Shown piece by piece: positions 9,177-21,000 of a stretch of 64,000 bases of DNA (position 1 is its first letter; every line of letters begins with the position of its first letter). Source of the DNA: Corynebacterium sp. 13CS0277 (GTDB taxonomy: Bacteria > Actinomycetota > Actinomycetes > Mycobacteriales > Mycobacteriaceae); the NCBI RefSeq assembly GCF_002994655.1, contig NZ_PPDL01000010.1, forward strand, positions 38,897-102,896. Direction: 5' to 3'. Made by a program: the position numbers and the translations under genes. The notes below the pieces were generated by a model. The model ran no database searches. It saw nothing but the letters and a program-made list of their open reading frames with translations, and was not told where the DNA came from.

Positions 9177-9748
9177 TAGTCGTCGAAATCAATATCGTCG
9201 AGATCGACGTCATCATCGACGACGTCCTCGGCCTTCGGGGCCTCCCCAGAGGCGCGCTGCTTATCCAACGCCGCCTGCATGAGAGCCTCCAGCTCATCGG
9301 CCTTCTTCTCATCGACCTTGTCGGCCAGGGCCAACTCGCCCACCAGCACCTGACGGGCCTTGGCCAACATGCGCTTCTCACCAGCGGACAAACCACGGTC
9401 CTGATCGCGGCGCCACAAATCGCGCACCACCTCAGCGACCTTGTTCACGTCGCCGGAAGCCAGCCGCTCCTGGTTCGCCTTGTAGCGGCGAGACCAGTTC
9501 CCGGCCTCCTCCACATCAGTTTCCCGCAGCACGGAGAACACCTTGAGCAGGCCCTCCTCGCCGACGACGTCGCGCATGCCGACCAACTCCACGTTGTCGA
9601 CAGGCACCCGCACCACCAGGTCAGACTGGTTAATCTGCAACACCAGGTACTCGAGAGTTTCCCCAGCAATCTCACGGGTCTCGATGTCCGTGATGACAGC
9701 AGCGCCGTGATGCGGATAGACAACAGTGTCGCCGACCTTGAAATCCAT
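9176..9748 (-). CDS. carD: RNA polymerase-binding transcription regulator CarD
   Basis: CarD binds the RNA polymerase beta subunit and stabilises open promoter complexes. The 190-aa protein starts [15 protein letters not shown], the polymerase-interacting Tudor-like domain (about 1-60). The conserved wedge tryptophan is W85 in NWSRRYK, the same number as in M. tuberculosis. The rest is helical. It is longer than the 162-aa mycobacterial protein: the extra C-terminal part is strongly acidic ([15 protein letters not shown]). It is first in the run with ispD, ispF, cysS and rlmB. A clear -10 box lies at 9794-9799. Confidence 0.96.
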   Translation of the reverse strand: MDFKVGDTVVYPHHGAAVITDIETREIAGETLEYLVLQINQSDLVVRVPVDNVELVGMRDVVGEEGLLKVFSVLRETDVEEAGNWSRRYKANQERLASGDVNKVAEVVRDLWRRDQDRGLSAGEKRMLAKARQVLVGELALADKVDEKKADELEALMQAALDKQRASGEAPKAEDVVDDDVDLDDIDFDD

Positions 9749-9793
9749 GGGTTTAGAAACGCTCCTTCACACGTCGCCCGGTATAGCCGTCCG

Positions 9794-9799
9794 ATTCTA
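9794..9799 (-). promoter_or_regulatory. -10 box of the carD operon
   Basis: TAGAAT on the minus strand, 45 bases before the carD ATG, fits the actinobacterial TANNNT consensus. A GGAG follows about 13 bases before the start codon. No clear -35 box is visible. Confidence 0.5.
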
Positions 9800-9916
9800 A
9801 CACGCGGGAACTACCCCCACCTGTGGGTAGGGAACTATGTTCCGACCACCCCCACCGAGTAGGCTTGGATAGAACTGACTGACCACCCTTAACGCCTCAG
9901 ATGGAGGGCAAATAAA

Positions 9917-10480
9917 GTGATGTCCCGAACCGCGGCCGCCCGCCGCGTCGCCGTAGCCGCCCTTGCTGTGTCCCTGGCAGCCTGCTCCGCCGGCCAGGTC
10001 ACCCAGACCTCCGACCAGGTGGCCGCCGTCGATGGCAACTCCGCCAACTCTGCCAACAACAGCGTCGCCGTCCGCGACGTCACCATCGTCCTCGAGCAGA
10101 ACAATGCCGCGGCCCTGAAGTTCACCGCCGTCAACCAGGACCCCACCAACGTCGACCACGTGCTCAAGTCCGTGTCCGTCGACGGTGAGGACGCCGGCAT
10201 CGACACCCTCACCATCAAGCCGGGCTGCTCCGTGGTCGCAGGCCCCGCCTCCCTCATCGACGAGATGAAGAAGGTCAACGACATCTGCATCACCTACGTG
10301 GAGGCCCCGCTGGCCAACCCCGGCTTCGCCGCCGGCGGCAACAAGGACGTCACCTTCACCTTCGACACCGAAGACATCACCCTGCCGGCCACCATCAACG
10401 GCGTCGTCCTCGAGGCCGGCACCGAAGAGCGCAACGCCTCCCAGGACGTCGACGCCTTCCAGCACGGCGAGAAGCACTAA
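9917..10480 (+). CDS. lpqE: LpqE-like lipoprotein
   Basis: The 187-aa product starts GTG-ATG (9917/9920) behind GGAGGG at 9903-9908; spacing favours the GTG. The leader is basic, then hydrophobic, ending VSLAAC with the lipid-modified cysteine near residue 23. The mature domain looks beta-rich (VAVRDVTIVLEQNNAAALKFTAVNQ..), like the DUF461/copper-chaperone-type fold of some secreted lipoproteins, but without obvious metal ligands. It is divergent from carD, exactly as lpqE (Rv3584) is from carD (Rv3583c) in M. tuberculosis; the name rests mainly on that synteny. A strong terminator follows. Confidence 0.85.
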   Translation: MMSRTAAARRVAVAALAVSLAACSAGQVTQTSDQVAAVDGNSANSANNSVAVRDVTIVLEQNNAAALKFTAVNQDPTNVDHVLKSVSVDGEDAGIDTLTIKPGCSVVAGPASLIDEMKKVNDICITYVEAPLANPGFAAGGNKDVTFTFDTEDITLPATINGVVLEAGTEERNASQDVDAFQHGEKH

Positions 10481-10497
10481 GCTTCCCCCACTCGAGC

Positions 10498-10527
10498 AAG
10501 CCCCACCCAGCCCGGTGGGGCTTTTCT
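10498..10527 (+). terminator. Rho-independent terminator after lpqE
   Basis: AAGCCCCACC and GGTGGGGCTT form a 10-bp stem with a 6-nt loop, followed by TTTTCT. It is well placed to end lpqE transcription. Confidence 0.85.
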
Positions 10528-10652
10528 CATGCCTGTGGACCAAGGTTCGCGTCCCCTCCCACCAGCGCACACGGAGTGGGTGGGGTGAGTTATCCACAGG
10601 CTTGCGCGCACCCTCTAGATTTCTGCTTGGCTGTGCTCTTAGGGTGTGCGGC

Positions 10653-11912
10653 ATGGATTGGATCAGCCTCACTAAGGCCATGCCCAGCATGACCTCCGAA
10701 CAGCGGCGCGCAGCGATGGAACAAGCGCAGCCGCAGCTTCGCGCTGCCCAACACCTCCTCGCCGAATACGCCTACTACGCCGATAAAGACCACGCCGGCG
10801 ACGAGGTCGGATCCCCGCGCACCGAGGACTACCTCGCCGAGCTCTACGCCGTGCCCACCCGGGAAGCAAAGAAGCTCATCACCCGGGGCGCGTCGATGTA
10901 CAAGCCGGTGCGGAAAGACCAGCGCGCAGCGCAAGCAGAATTCCGCGACATGCACCTGGGTGGGCAGCTGAGCGACGCCACGGTCGATGACATCAATGCT
11001 GCGGTGGTGAAAGCCAATGAGGGCAAGGCCACCCCGGAGGATCCCGCAGCGCGATTGGAGCTTGCGCGCCTGGTGGCTGGTCGGCCGATCAAGGACGCGA
11101 AGCGCATGTTGAAGGAACGCCAGGAGCCGGCTTCTGATCGTGAGCCGGCGAAGCCGGGGGCGGAAAGCCTGCACTGGAGCAGCACCACGGACTCAGATGG
11201 CCTGTACACCTTGACGGCGAAGTGCAATCCGACGACGAAGGGTCTACTCGATGGGTTTATCGCCCAGGGGGAGGCCGTGATGAAAGGAGCCCTGCGGCAC
11301 ACCAAGAAATCAAAGAAGAAGAAGGATGATGAGGGGCCGAACCCGGCATGGCTTGCGATCGAGGGTTTGAAGCGTGCCATCACTTTGGGTAGTGGGGCGC
11401 CTGCCCTGGTGGTGAGTGTCACCGCCCAGGAGTTGTTGGGCACCCAGGCTGAGTACTTGGGCAGTCATGGTGGCACGTTGAATGGTCACGAGGTGCAGGC
11501 TTTGATTGATGAGGCGGATTGGTGGTTGTGTATCCACGATCCGGTCACCTTTGTCCCCATCGCACTGGGCCGCACCGAAAGGCTCGCAACGGTGGCGCAG
11601 CGGATTGCGTTGCACGCGGAGCAGGGTGTGTGCCAGGCGGAGGGGTGTAATCAGGGTAGTGCCCGGTGTCAGGTGCATCATTTGAAGGCCTGGCGGTATG
11701 GCGGGAAGACCGATGTGGGGAATTTGGCGTTGTTGTGTGCCAGGCATCATGGGTTGAACCGGGACGCGGGGCCGAACCGCAGCCGGGGTCAGTTCCAGCG
11801 GGACGCGGACGGGAAAGTCAGATTCAAGTTCCGTGGCCGGGCCACGGAGGGTGAGTCGACGATGTCGCGGTTTGCGGCGGGTGAGACGTTGCGGCATTTG
11901 CGGGGGCCGTAG
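10653..11912 (+). CDS. DUF222/13E12-type HNH endonuclease-like protein
   Basis: The 419-aa protein (from ATG 10653) has a long helical N-terminal region of the DUF222 type (about 1-310) and a C-terminal HNH domain near residues 325-370: two zinc-type CxxxxC-like pairs flank VHHLKAWRYGGKTDVGNLALLCARHH. Such proteins occur in several copies in actinobacterial genomes (the 13E12 family of M. tuberculosis). A nuclease role is suggested by the HNH motif, but the biological role is not known. The ribosome site is weak (AGGG). It sits with the giant surface gene between lpqE and radA, which are adjacent in M. tuberculosis, and the second half uses more T/G-rich codons than its neighbours. Both hint at acquisition. 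Confidence 0.85.
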   Translation: MDWISLTKAMPSMTSEQRRAAMEQAQPQLRAAQHLLAEYAYYADKDHAGDEVGSPRTEDYLAELYAVPTREAKKLITRGASMYKPVRKDQRAAQAEFRDMHLGGQLSDATVDDINAAVVKANEGKATPEDPAARLELARLVAGRPIKDAKRMLKERQEPASDREPAKPGAESLHWSSTTDSDGLYTLTAKCNPTTKGLLDGFIAQGEAVMKGALRHTKKSKKKKDDEGPNPAWLAIEGLKRAITLGSGAPALVVSVTAQELLGTQAEYLGSHGGTLNGHEVQALIDEADWWLCIHDPVTFVPIALGRTERLATVAQRIALHAEQGVCQAEGCNQGSARCQVHHLKAWRYGGKTDVGNLALLCARHHGLNRDAGPNRSRGQFQRDADGKVRFKFRGRATEGESTMSRFAAGETLRHLRGP

Positions 11913-11924
11913 GCGGTGGGGCGT

Positions 11925-11963
11925 GAGCAGCCCCCGGATCCAGGGGTGGTCCGGGGGCTACTC
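11925..11963 (+). terminator. Hairpin after the HNH gene
   Basis: GAGCAGCCCCCGGA pairs with TCCGGGGGCTACTC (14 bp, one G-T pair), starting 13 bp after the stop codon. It lacks a T-run but is followed at once by a second hairpin. Confidence 0.55.
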
Positions 11964-11980
11964 GTCGTGCCTGCATGACA

Positions 11981-12010
11981 AAACCCCCGGGCTGTGGGGC
12001 CCGGGGGTTT
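11981..12010. terminator. Bidirectional terminator between the HNH gene and the giant surface gene
   Basis: AAACCCCCGGGC and GCCCGGGGGTTT form a perfect 12-bp stem. On the minus strand it is followed by a TTTTGT tract, so it can end the convergent 13-kb gene; on the plus strand it backs up the HNH terminator. Confidence 0.75.
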
Positions 12011-12022
12011 CATCAGTGGGGG

Positions 12023-15000
12023 TTAGTCCTGCTTACGGCGGCGGGACGCGCCCACCAGCAGGGAGCCAAGCACGATCAGGATCGCGCCGCCACCCACAAC
12101 ACCGATGACGGAAGCACCAGTGTTGGCGAGGTAACGAACCTCAGCGAGGGTCCGCGGGATGCCCTTCTCCGGCAGCTTCGTTGCCGGTGCGGGCTGCGCG
12201 GGCTGCTGCGGCTGCGGCTGCGGTGCCGGCTGGGCCGGAACCTCTGCGGCAGGCGGTGCCGGCGGCGTCGGGGTGGAGGAACCACCGCCGATGATTGCCG
12301 GGATCAGCAGGCCCGGGAGCAGCGGCCACAGCGGGATGCTGGAGGATTCCTCCTGCTTCCCGGCGGGCACGCGGGACTCGGACTCGTTGGAGGTCACCGT
12401 GGTCTCGCCGGTGGTGCCGGTGGCGGTGGCCACGTTGACCACAGCGCCGTCCGCTGCATCCTTGGCAGTCACCGTGTACTCGCTGGAGCGGCACGTGGTG
12501 GACTGGCCCGGCTCGAGGGTGGTGGCCTCACAGGTCACCGCGCCGACCTTCGGGTCGTTGATGCGGATGTTCTCCAGGGTCGTGTTGCCCGTGTTGGTCA
12601 CGGTGAAGGTGTAGGTCAGGGACTGGCCTTCCTTCACCGGGCCGGCCTGGTCGGCACGCTTGACGAGCGCCAGGGCCGGGGCATCCACGGTCACCGTCGG
12701 GACGGTGAACTCCGCCTCGGCGACCGGGGAGGTGACCTCGGTGCCGTTCGGGGTGACCGGCAGGCCCTTCGCGGTGGCGGTGTTGACCACGCGGCCGATG
12801 GCTGCGTCTGCCTCCGTGACCTTGTGGGTCTTGGTGCAGGTGGTCGACTCGCCGACCTTGAGCTCGCCCTCACCGCAGGTAAAGGTGTCGCCGAACATCG
12901 CGTCGGAGACCACAACCTTCACCAGGTCCACATCACCGGTGTTGGTGACGGTGAACTCGTAGGTGACGGTGTCGCCCACGGCGTAGGAGGTGTTGCCCTT
13001 GATGGTCTTCTTCAGGCCGATCGCCGGGTTCTTCACCGGTGCGGGCACCGTGAACTCTGCGTGATCCGGGGCGGACACAACGGCCAGCTCCGGGCGGGCA
13101 GCATCGACGCCCTTGGCGGTGGCCACGTTGACCACAGTGCCAGCCTTGGCATCAGCCTCGGTGACGATGTGAGTCTTCGTGCAGGTGGTGGACTCGCCGA
13201 CCTTCAGCGCGCCCTCACCACAGGTGAAGTCCTCGCCGAACATCGGGTCGCTCACCACAACCTTGTCCAGATCCACTGCGCCAGTGTTGGTGACGGTGAA
13301 GGTGTAGGTCACCTTCTCGCCGACCGTGTACACGGTGCCGCCGGTGATGGCCTTGTCGATGGCGATCGACGGGGCACCCGGGGCGGGAACCGTGAACTCG
13401 GCAGTCGCCGGGGTGGAGGACACCGGGGTGCCCTTCGGGTCCACGCCCTTGGCGGTGGCCACGTTGACCACAGTGCCAGCCTTAGCATCAGCCTCGGTGA
13501 CGATGTGAGTCTTCGTGCAGGTGGTGGACTCGCCAACCTTCAGCGCGCCCTCACCACAGGTGAAGTCCTCGCCGAACATCGGGTCACTCACCACAACCTT
13601 GTCCAGGTCCACTGCGCCGGTGTTGGTGACAGTGAAGGTGTAGGTCACCTTCTCGCCAACGGCGTACTGGTTGACGCCGTTGATGGTCTTCTCCAGCGCG
13701 ATGCGCGGAGCACCCGGGGCGGCGGGAACCGTGAACTCGGCGATGGCCGGGGTGGAGTTCACCTGGGTACCAGACGGATCCACACCCGCAGCCGATGCCA
13801 CGTTGACGACCTTGCCGGCCTTGGCGTCAGCCTCGGTGACCTTGTGGGTCTTCTCGCACGTCGTCGTCGCACCCGGAGCAAGCTCCGACTCAACGCACAC
13901 GAAGGGCTCTTCGCCGAACATGCGGTCCGCGACGGTGACGTTCTTCAGCGTCGTCTCACCGGTGTTGGTGACGGTGAACTCGTAGGTGACGAGCTGGTCG
14001 ACGGTGTACTCGGTGCCGCCCTTGATGGACTTCACCAGCGCGATGGAGGAGTTCGCCGGAACCACGACCGGGGCCGGGACCGTGAACACTGCCTTGTCCG
14101 GGTTGGACTCGACAGTGGCGCCGAACTCGTCCTCACCCGCAGCGGTGGCGGTGTTGATGACGGTCTTTGCCGCAGCATCGACACCGGACACCACGTGGGT
14201 GGCGGTACAGGTGGTGGTCTCGCCCGGAGCCAGCTCCGTAGCGAGGCACTCCACCGAGGTGAACATCGGATCGTCGACGTGGACGTTCGTCAGCTTCTGC
14301 AGGCCAGTGTTCTCCAGGGTGAACACGTACTTCACGAGCTCGCCTTCGGCGTACTCGGTGGCGCCGTCGATGGCCTTCGTCAGCTTCAGGGAAGCTGCGC
14401 CCGGAACCACTGCCGGCGGCACGGTGAACTTGGCGTTCGCCTGGTTGGACTGCACCGGCCGGCCGTTGGCGCCGGTGGCAGAAGCCTGGGCAACGTTGAC
14501 GACGGTGACGGCCTTGGCGTCAGCCTCGGTGACCTTGTGGGTCTTCTCGCACGTCGTCTTCGCCTTCGGAGCAAGCGTCGTCGCACCGCACTCGAACGGC
14601 TCCTCGCCGAACATCAGGTCGGTGATCATCACGTTGCTGACCGGGGTGTTACCCGTGTTGGTGACCGTGAACTCGTAGGTGACGGTGTCACCCACCGTGT
14701 ACTCGGTCGCGCCCTTGATGGTCTTCTCCAGCGCGATGCTGGAGGGACCCTCGGCGGGCACCCGGAACTCAGCAGTCGCCGGGCCGGAAGCCACCGGCTT
14801 CTCAGCCGGATCCTTCGCGGACGCAGTTGCCACGTTCACCACAGTCCCCTTGGCCTTATCAGCCTCAGAAACGGTGTGGGTCTTCGGCTCACACGTCATC
14901 GACTCGCCCTTCGGCAAAGTACCGGCCTTACACAGGAACGGCTCCTCACCGAACATACGGTCCGTGATCATCACATCATGCAGATCCACATCACCAGTGT

Positions 15001-18000
15001 TGGTGACCGTGAACTCGTAGGTGACGGTGTCACCGACCGTGTACTCGGTCGCGCCCTTGATGGCCTTCGCAAGCTCGAGGCTCGACGGACCGTCCGGAGT
15101 CACCCGGAACTCAGCAGTCGCCGGGCCAGAAGCCACCGGCTTCTCAGCCGGATCCTTCGCAGACGCAGTCGCCACATTCACCACAGTCCCCTTGGCCTTA
15201 TCAGCCTCGGTGACCTTGTGGGTCTGCGGGTCACACGTCATCGACTCGCCCTTCGGCAGAGTACCGGCCTTACACAGGAACGGCTCCTCACCGAACATGC
15301 GGTCCGTGATCATCACATCGTGCAGATCCACATCACCAGTGTTGGTCACAGTGAAGGTGTAGGTCACCTCCGCACCCACGGCGTACTCAGAACCACCATC
15401 GATGGCCTTCGCAAGCTCGAGGGCGGGCTGCGCCTGCGTCACGGTGAAGGTGGCGGTGTCCTCGTTGCCCGGGACCTGCTGGTCGTTGGGGTCGAGGGCA
15501 CCCACCACTGCGGTGTTGACGACGGTGCGTGCCTCCTGGTCGGCGACAGTCACGGGGTGGGTGGCCTGACCGCAGGTCGCGGTCGCGCCCACCGGCAGGC
15601 TGTCGACGGCGCACACGACGCCGCCGAACATCGGGTCGGTGACCTCCACGCGGTGGAGATCAACGTCGCCGGTGTTGGTGACAGTGAAGGTGTACGTCAC
15701 GTTCTCACCCACGGCGTAGACGGAACCACCAACGATGGCCTTGTCCAGCTTCACGCCGGGCACGAGTGGCTTCGGCACGTAGAAGGTGGCGGTGGAGTCG
15801 TTGGAGACGACGTCGCCGGATTCTGCGTGCGCGGTGTTACGCACCATGCCGTTGTCCTCGGGCTTGACCGTGTAGGTGCCGGAGCAGGTGATCGTCTTGT
15901 TGAGCGGCAGGTCGCCGCACTCGATCGGCTCACCGAGCATCGGGTCGATGACCTTCACGCCCTCGATCGGGGTGTTACCGGTGTTGGTGACGGTGAAGGT
16001 GTAGGTGACGAGATCGCCTGCACGGTACTCGTCGCCGCCGGTGATCTCCTTGACCAGGCTCATGGACGGAGCCGGGTCGGGGTCCCGTTCGGTGCGGATG
16101 GTCTCCCGGTCCGGGTTGGACTGGACGGACTTGCCGTAGGCGGGGACACCCTGGGCGACGGCCACGTTGGTGACGCGGCCGGCGCGGGCATCAGCCTCGG
16201 TGATGGTGTACTCCGGGCCCGGGCAGGTGACGGAGGTGCCCGGCTCGAGCGGCCCTGCAGCACAGGTGAAGGGCTTCTCGGCGAGCATCGGGTCGTCGAC
16301 GGTGAGGTCGGTGATGGACACCTTGCCGGTGTTGGTCAGGGTGAAGGTGTAGGTGACCTTCTCCCCTTCCTTGTACACGCGGTCCTCGGCGACGGCCTTG
16401 TCCAGCTTCAGCGAGGACTCGGTGACGACGCGCACGACGGCGGCGTCGGTCGGCTCGGAGTCTTCGGCGTAGACCGGGGTGTCACCGTAGAGGCCGTTGA
16501 CGGCGGCGGTGTTGTGGATTTCACCGAACTCGTCGGGCTCCGGGGCCTTCTTCAGCGGGACGGTCAGCCAGCAGGTGGCCTTCTCGCCCGGGTTCAGGGT
16601 GCCCAGGTTGCCCGGCTTCAGCTTCGCGCCGGCGCGCTCGGTGCCGGGGTGGCACTCCACGTCGGAGGCGACGTCGAGCTGCTCGTCGGCGATCTTCACC
16701 TTCTCCACAGGGAGCTGCGAGTTGTTCTCGACGGTGATGCGCCAGACGATGTTGCCGTTCTCCAACACCGGGGCGGTGTTGAGCGCGGACTTCTCGATCG
16801 CCAGGGTCGGCAGGCCCACGGTGACGGTCTCCACGTCCGGGTTCGACGTCGGCCGGTTGGGAACCGGGGTGTCCTTCGTCTGGTTCGGGCGCAGTGCGGT
16901 CGCGGTGGCGGTGTTGACCAGCTTGCCGGCCTTCGCATCCTCGGCGGTGAGCGTCAGCTCGCCGGAGGTGCAGGTGACGGTGCCGCCGTTGGCGGGGATC
17001 TCCACGTCCGGGCAGTCCACGGTCACGCCGCGGCTGGTGAGCACCTGGTCGGTGATCTCCGCGCCGTGGAGGGTGGTGGTGCCGGAGTTGGTGACAACGA
17101 ACTCGTAAGAGACGCGGTCACCGGCGACGAAGGGATCCTTGCGCTCGCCGACGAGCTTCTTGTCCAGGCGCAGCTCGGTCTCCGTGGCGGGCACGGTGAC
17201 AGTAGCGGTGTCGGACTTCGGCTCGAGGTCGGTGTCGCGGAACTTCGCGGTCATGGTGACGGTGTTGGGCAGGTCCTTGCCGGCCTCAACATCATCGGCG
17301 GTGACTTCGTAGGCGAAGGTGCAGGTGAACTTGTCGCCGACGGCCAGGGTCTTGCCGTCGCGGAAGTCACCACAGTCGAGCTTCGCCTTGCCCTTGGCCC
17401 AGACGTCGTCGAGGCGGACGTCCTCGAGGGGGACGTTGCCGGTGTTGGTGCCGACGATCTGGAAGTAGGCGGTCTCCCCTGCGGACAGAGCGATGCTCTT
17501 GTTCGCGGGGTTCTGCGCGTCGTAGTCGACGGTCTTGACCAGCTCGAAGGCCGGCTGGGCGTCGACGACGTGGACGGTGGCAGAAGACTCGGCGGTGTCA
17601 GTGACCTTGTCGCCGTCCGCGTTGGTGTAGCTGTAGCTCACGTCGGCGGTGTTGACGAGGTCGTCGCCGGCCACGACGTCGTCGATGGTGACGAAGTCGG
17701 GCACGTTGGCGCGGCAGGTGAAGCTCTGGCCGGGGGCCAGGGTGACCTTGTCGCCGAGGTCGAAGGCGGTGCCGTCGATGTCGCACTCGAAGGTCGGCTT
17801 GTCCTTGCCCTTGGGGTAGGTGTCGCCCAGCTTCACATCCGTCAAGGTGACGTTACCGTCGTTAGTGCCGGTGATGACCCAGTTGGCGGCGCCGCCGCTG
17901 GCGAGGGTCACATCCTTGGCATCGTTGACAGTCTTGTTCAGCGTCAGGTGGCCATCGGCATCACGCATGACGACGGTGGCGTCGGAGTCCTGCTTGAGCG

Positions 18001-21000
18001 GGGTCTCCACACCGTAGCCGTTGGTGTAGGTGCCGGTGAGGGTGGCGTCGTTGCGCAGGGACTCCTGCGCGTCCTGATCGTCCTGGGTGACGGGGTATTC
18101 CGCCACACAGGTGAACATCTCACCCGGTGCGAGGGCGTCGATGACGTCGCCGGGCACGAAGGTCCGGGTCGGGTCGGCGTCCATGGCACAGGTCACGGAC
18201 AGTGCGGGCTCCTTGGCCCACTTGTCCGCGAGGGTGACGTTGCGCAGGGTGACGTTACCGGTGTTGCCGCCGGTGATGCGGAAGAAGGCGGACTCGCCCG
18301 CGTTCCGCTTGACGGTGTTGCGGTAGTTGCCGTCCTTGGCGCCTGCGACGGTCTTCACCAGTTCCATGTTGGGCACGGAGCCCGGAACGGTGATGGTGGC
18401 CTCGTCGTCATCGTTGACGGGGACCTCCTGGCCGTTGCCCTTGTCGAACACGGCAGTGACTTCGGCGGTGTTCTCCAGCGGGACCTGGTATTCCAGGTCG
18501 TCCTGGGTCACCTGGTACCCGGAGGTCACGCAGGTGACGATCTCGCCGGGGTTGAAGGTGAAGTTCGCCGGGTCGATGGCGTCACCGGTGGCGGCGTTGG
18601 TGCACTCGCGCAGCTCGAGAGCCGGCTTGTTGCGGCCCTCGGCGAAGGAGTCCACAATGTTCGCCTTCGTCAGGGTGACGTTACCGCGGTTCTCCACGGT
18701 AATGGTGAACACGCCTTCCTGGCCGACCTCGACGCGCTCGGCCTTCTTGCCGTTGATGCGCTTGGTCAGCTTGATGGACGGCGTTGCCGGCGGCATCGTG
18801 ACGGTCGCGGTCGACTTGTCCTCGACGGCGACGTTCTTCTCATCCGCCGGATCCTTGCGGGTACCGGCGGTGACCTCGACGAGGTTGACGATGTCGCGGC
18901 CCACGTTGACGTCGGCCTGGGTGACCTCGTACGCCTCGTTCAGGGTGCAGCGCAGCTTCGCCCCGGGGGCGAACTCCAGCTCGGCGGGGTTGACCTCGGT
19001 CTCGCCGTCGAAGCAGGTGAACGCCGGGGTGGCGGCAGCGCCCTCACGGTAACTGCCCTCACCGTTGTAGTCGAAGGTGTCGACCAGGTTGACGCGGTGG
19101 AGGGTGGTGTTACCGGTGTTGGTGACCCAGAAGTCGAAGAGCACCTTCTCGCCGGCAGCCTTCGCCTTGTAGTTCTGCGGCTCGGCTTCGTCGATCGGAG
19201 CGGACTCCTCGCGGGCTGCCTTGACCACCTTGATGGCGGGCTGCGTCGGCACGGGGCTGATATCCGCCGGGTCCTCGAGGGACTCCTCCGGGGAGTTGTC
19301 CGGGTTGCCCTTGTGGTAGTTGACCTGGGCAATGTTCTCGATCTTGACGCCCTCGTCGACGTCGGCCTGGGTGACGGTGTACTGGCCGGAGCACAGCAGC
19401 GTCTTGCCGACCTCGAGGGTGTCCTCGCCGTTGAGCGCGAACTCCTTGTTGTCGGAGTCCTTACAGGTGAAGGTGACACCGCGGAAGTCGTCGGTGAACT
19501 TCACCTTGGTGGCGCGCACGTTGGACTCGTTGGTGATACGCGCGGTCCAGGTGACGACGTCACCGGCCTTGACGTTCTCCTTGGAGTTGCGGCCGTCGAC
19601 CATCTTGACGAGCTTGAGCTCGCCGTCGATGGCGGGGACGGTCACCGTGGCGGTCGCTTCGCCGCCGTCGATGAGCTCACCCTGGGGGGATTCGCCCGTG
19701 GCGGAGGCGGTGTTGGGCAGCTCCTTCTGGTTGTCGATGTCGTCCTGCGTCACCTCGTAGGTGGCGTAGCAGACGACCTCGTCACCAGCGCCGAGGGTAT
19801 CGCCGCTGTTCCAGCCGTTGTCGCAGTTGAGGGCGAGCGGTGCACGACCGGCCCACTCGTCCTTGACGACGACGTTGCTCAGGGTGGTGTTACCCGTGTT
19901 CCGCAGCGTAATGGCGAAGGTTGCGGACTGGTTGAGGCCGCGCTCGATGGTCTCCTCGGTCGCGGAGTAGCGGTCGGCGCCGACGAACTTGTCGATCGTC
20001 AGGCCCGGCGACTGCGCCTTCGGAGTCACGGTGACGGAATCTTCACCGGTGACCGTGGTGCTCTCGTCGGGGTTGCGCGGGTTCGTTGCCGTACCCGTCA
20101 CAGCCACGCGATTGACCATGTCTTCCTGGGTGTCGATCATCGACCCTGGCGTCGTCAGCACGTAGGTACAGGTGATCGTCTTGCCCGGTGCAAGTGCACG
20201 GGTGCCGTCGATCGGGAAGTAGCCGCCCTCGGAGTCTTCACACCGGATGGTGGCGTTCTCAACGGCGGTGCCGTTGTTCACGTCCTCGAACGTGACGTCG
20301 CGGAGCGTGACCTTGCCCGTGTTGGTGAAGACCACCTGGTACTCGACGCGCTCGTTGTTGCCAGCGAGTGCACCGCGATCGAAGCTGGTGTCATCGTCGA
20401 GGTTACGGACAGCCTTGACGACCTCGATGGCCGGGTCTTCCTTCGGGATGACGATCGTGGCCGTGTCGGGGTCGCCGACGAACGGTGCACGGTTGTCTTC
20501 CGTGGTGAAGTAGTCGCCCTTCGGCGTCGCCTTATTCGGCAGATCGCGCTGGGCATCCAGGTCAGCCTGGGTCACCTCATAGGTCGCAGAGCACAGGATC
20601 TCCTCGCCGGGAGCGAGGGTATCCGTCCCGAGCACGAACTCGTCCTCGGTGCCTTCGAAGACACAGGTCAGCGGTTCGGTGAAGACCTTGCCGCCGAAGT
20701 CGTCGTCGATGGCGACGTGGTTCATGGACACGTTGCCGTCGTTGACAACAGCGATGGTGAACTGGGCCTTCTCGCCGACGTTCTTTTCGACGCTCTTCTC
20801 ATTGTCGACCTTCTTGGTCAACGTGAGGTGCGGCTTACGCTCGACGAGCGGAACCTTCGCCTCGCCCTTATCGTCGACGACGCGGGAGTTGTACTTACCC
20901 GTGATCGTCGCGGTGTTGAGGAGGTTGGTCTGCTTGTCGATGTCTTCCTGGGTGATGCTGCCCTTCGGCCACACTGCGGTACAGCGGTAGCCTTCGCCCA

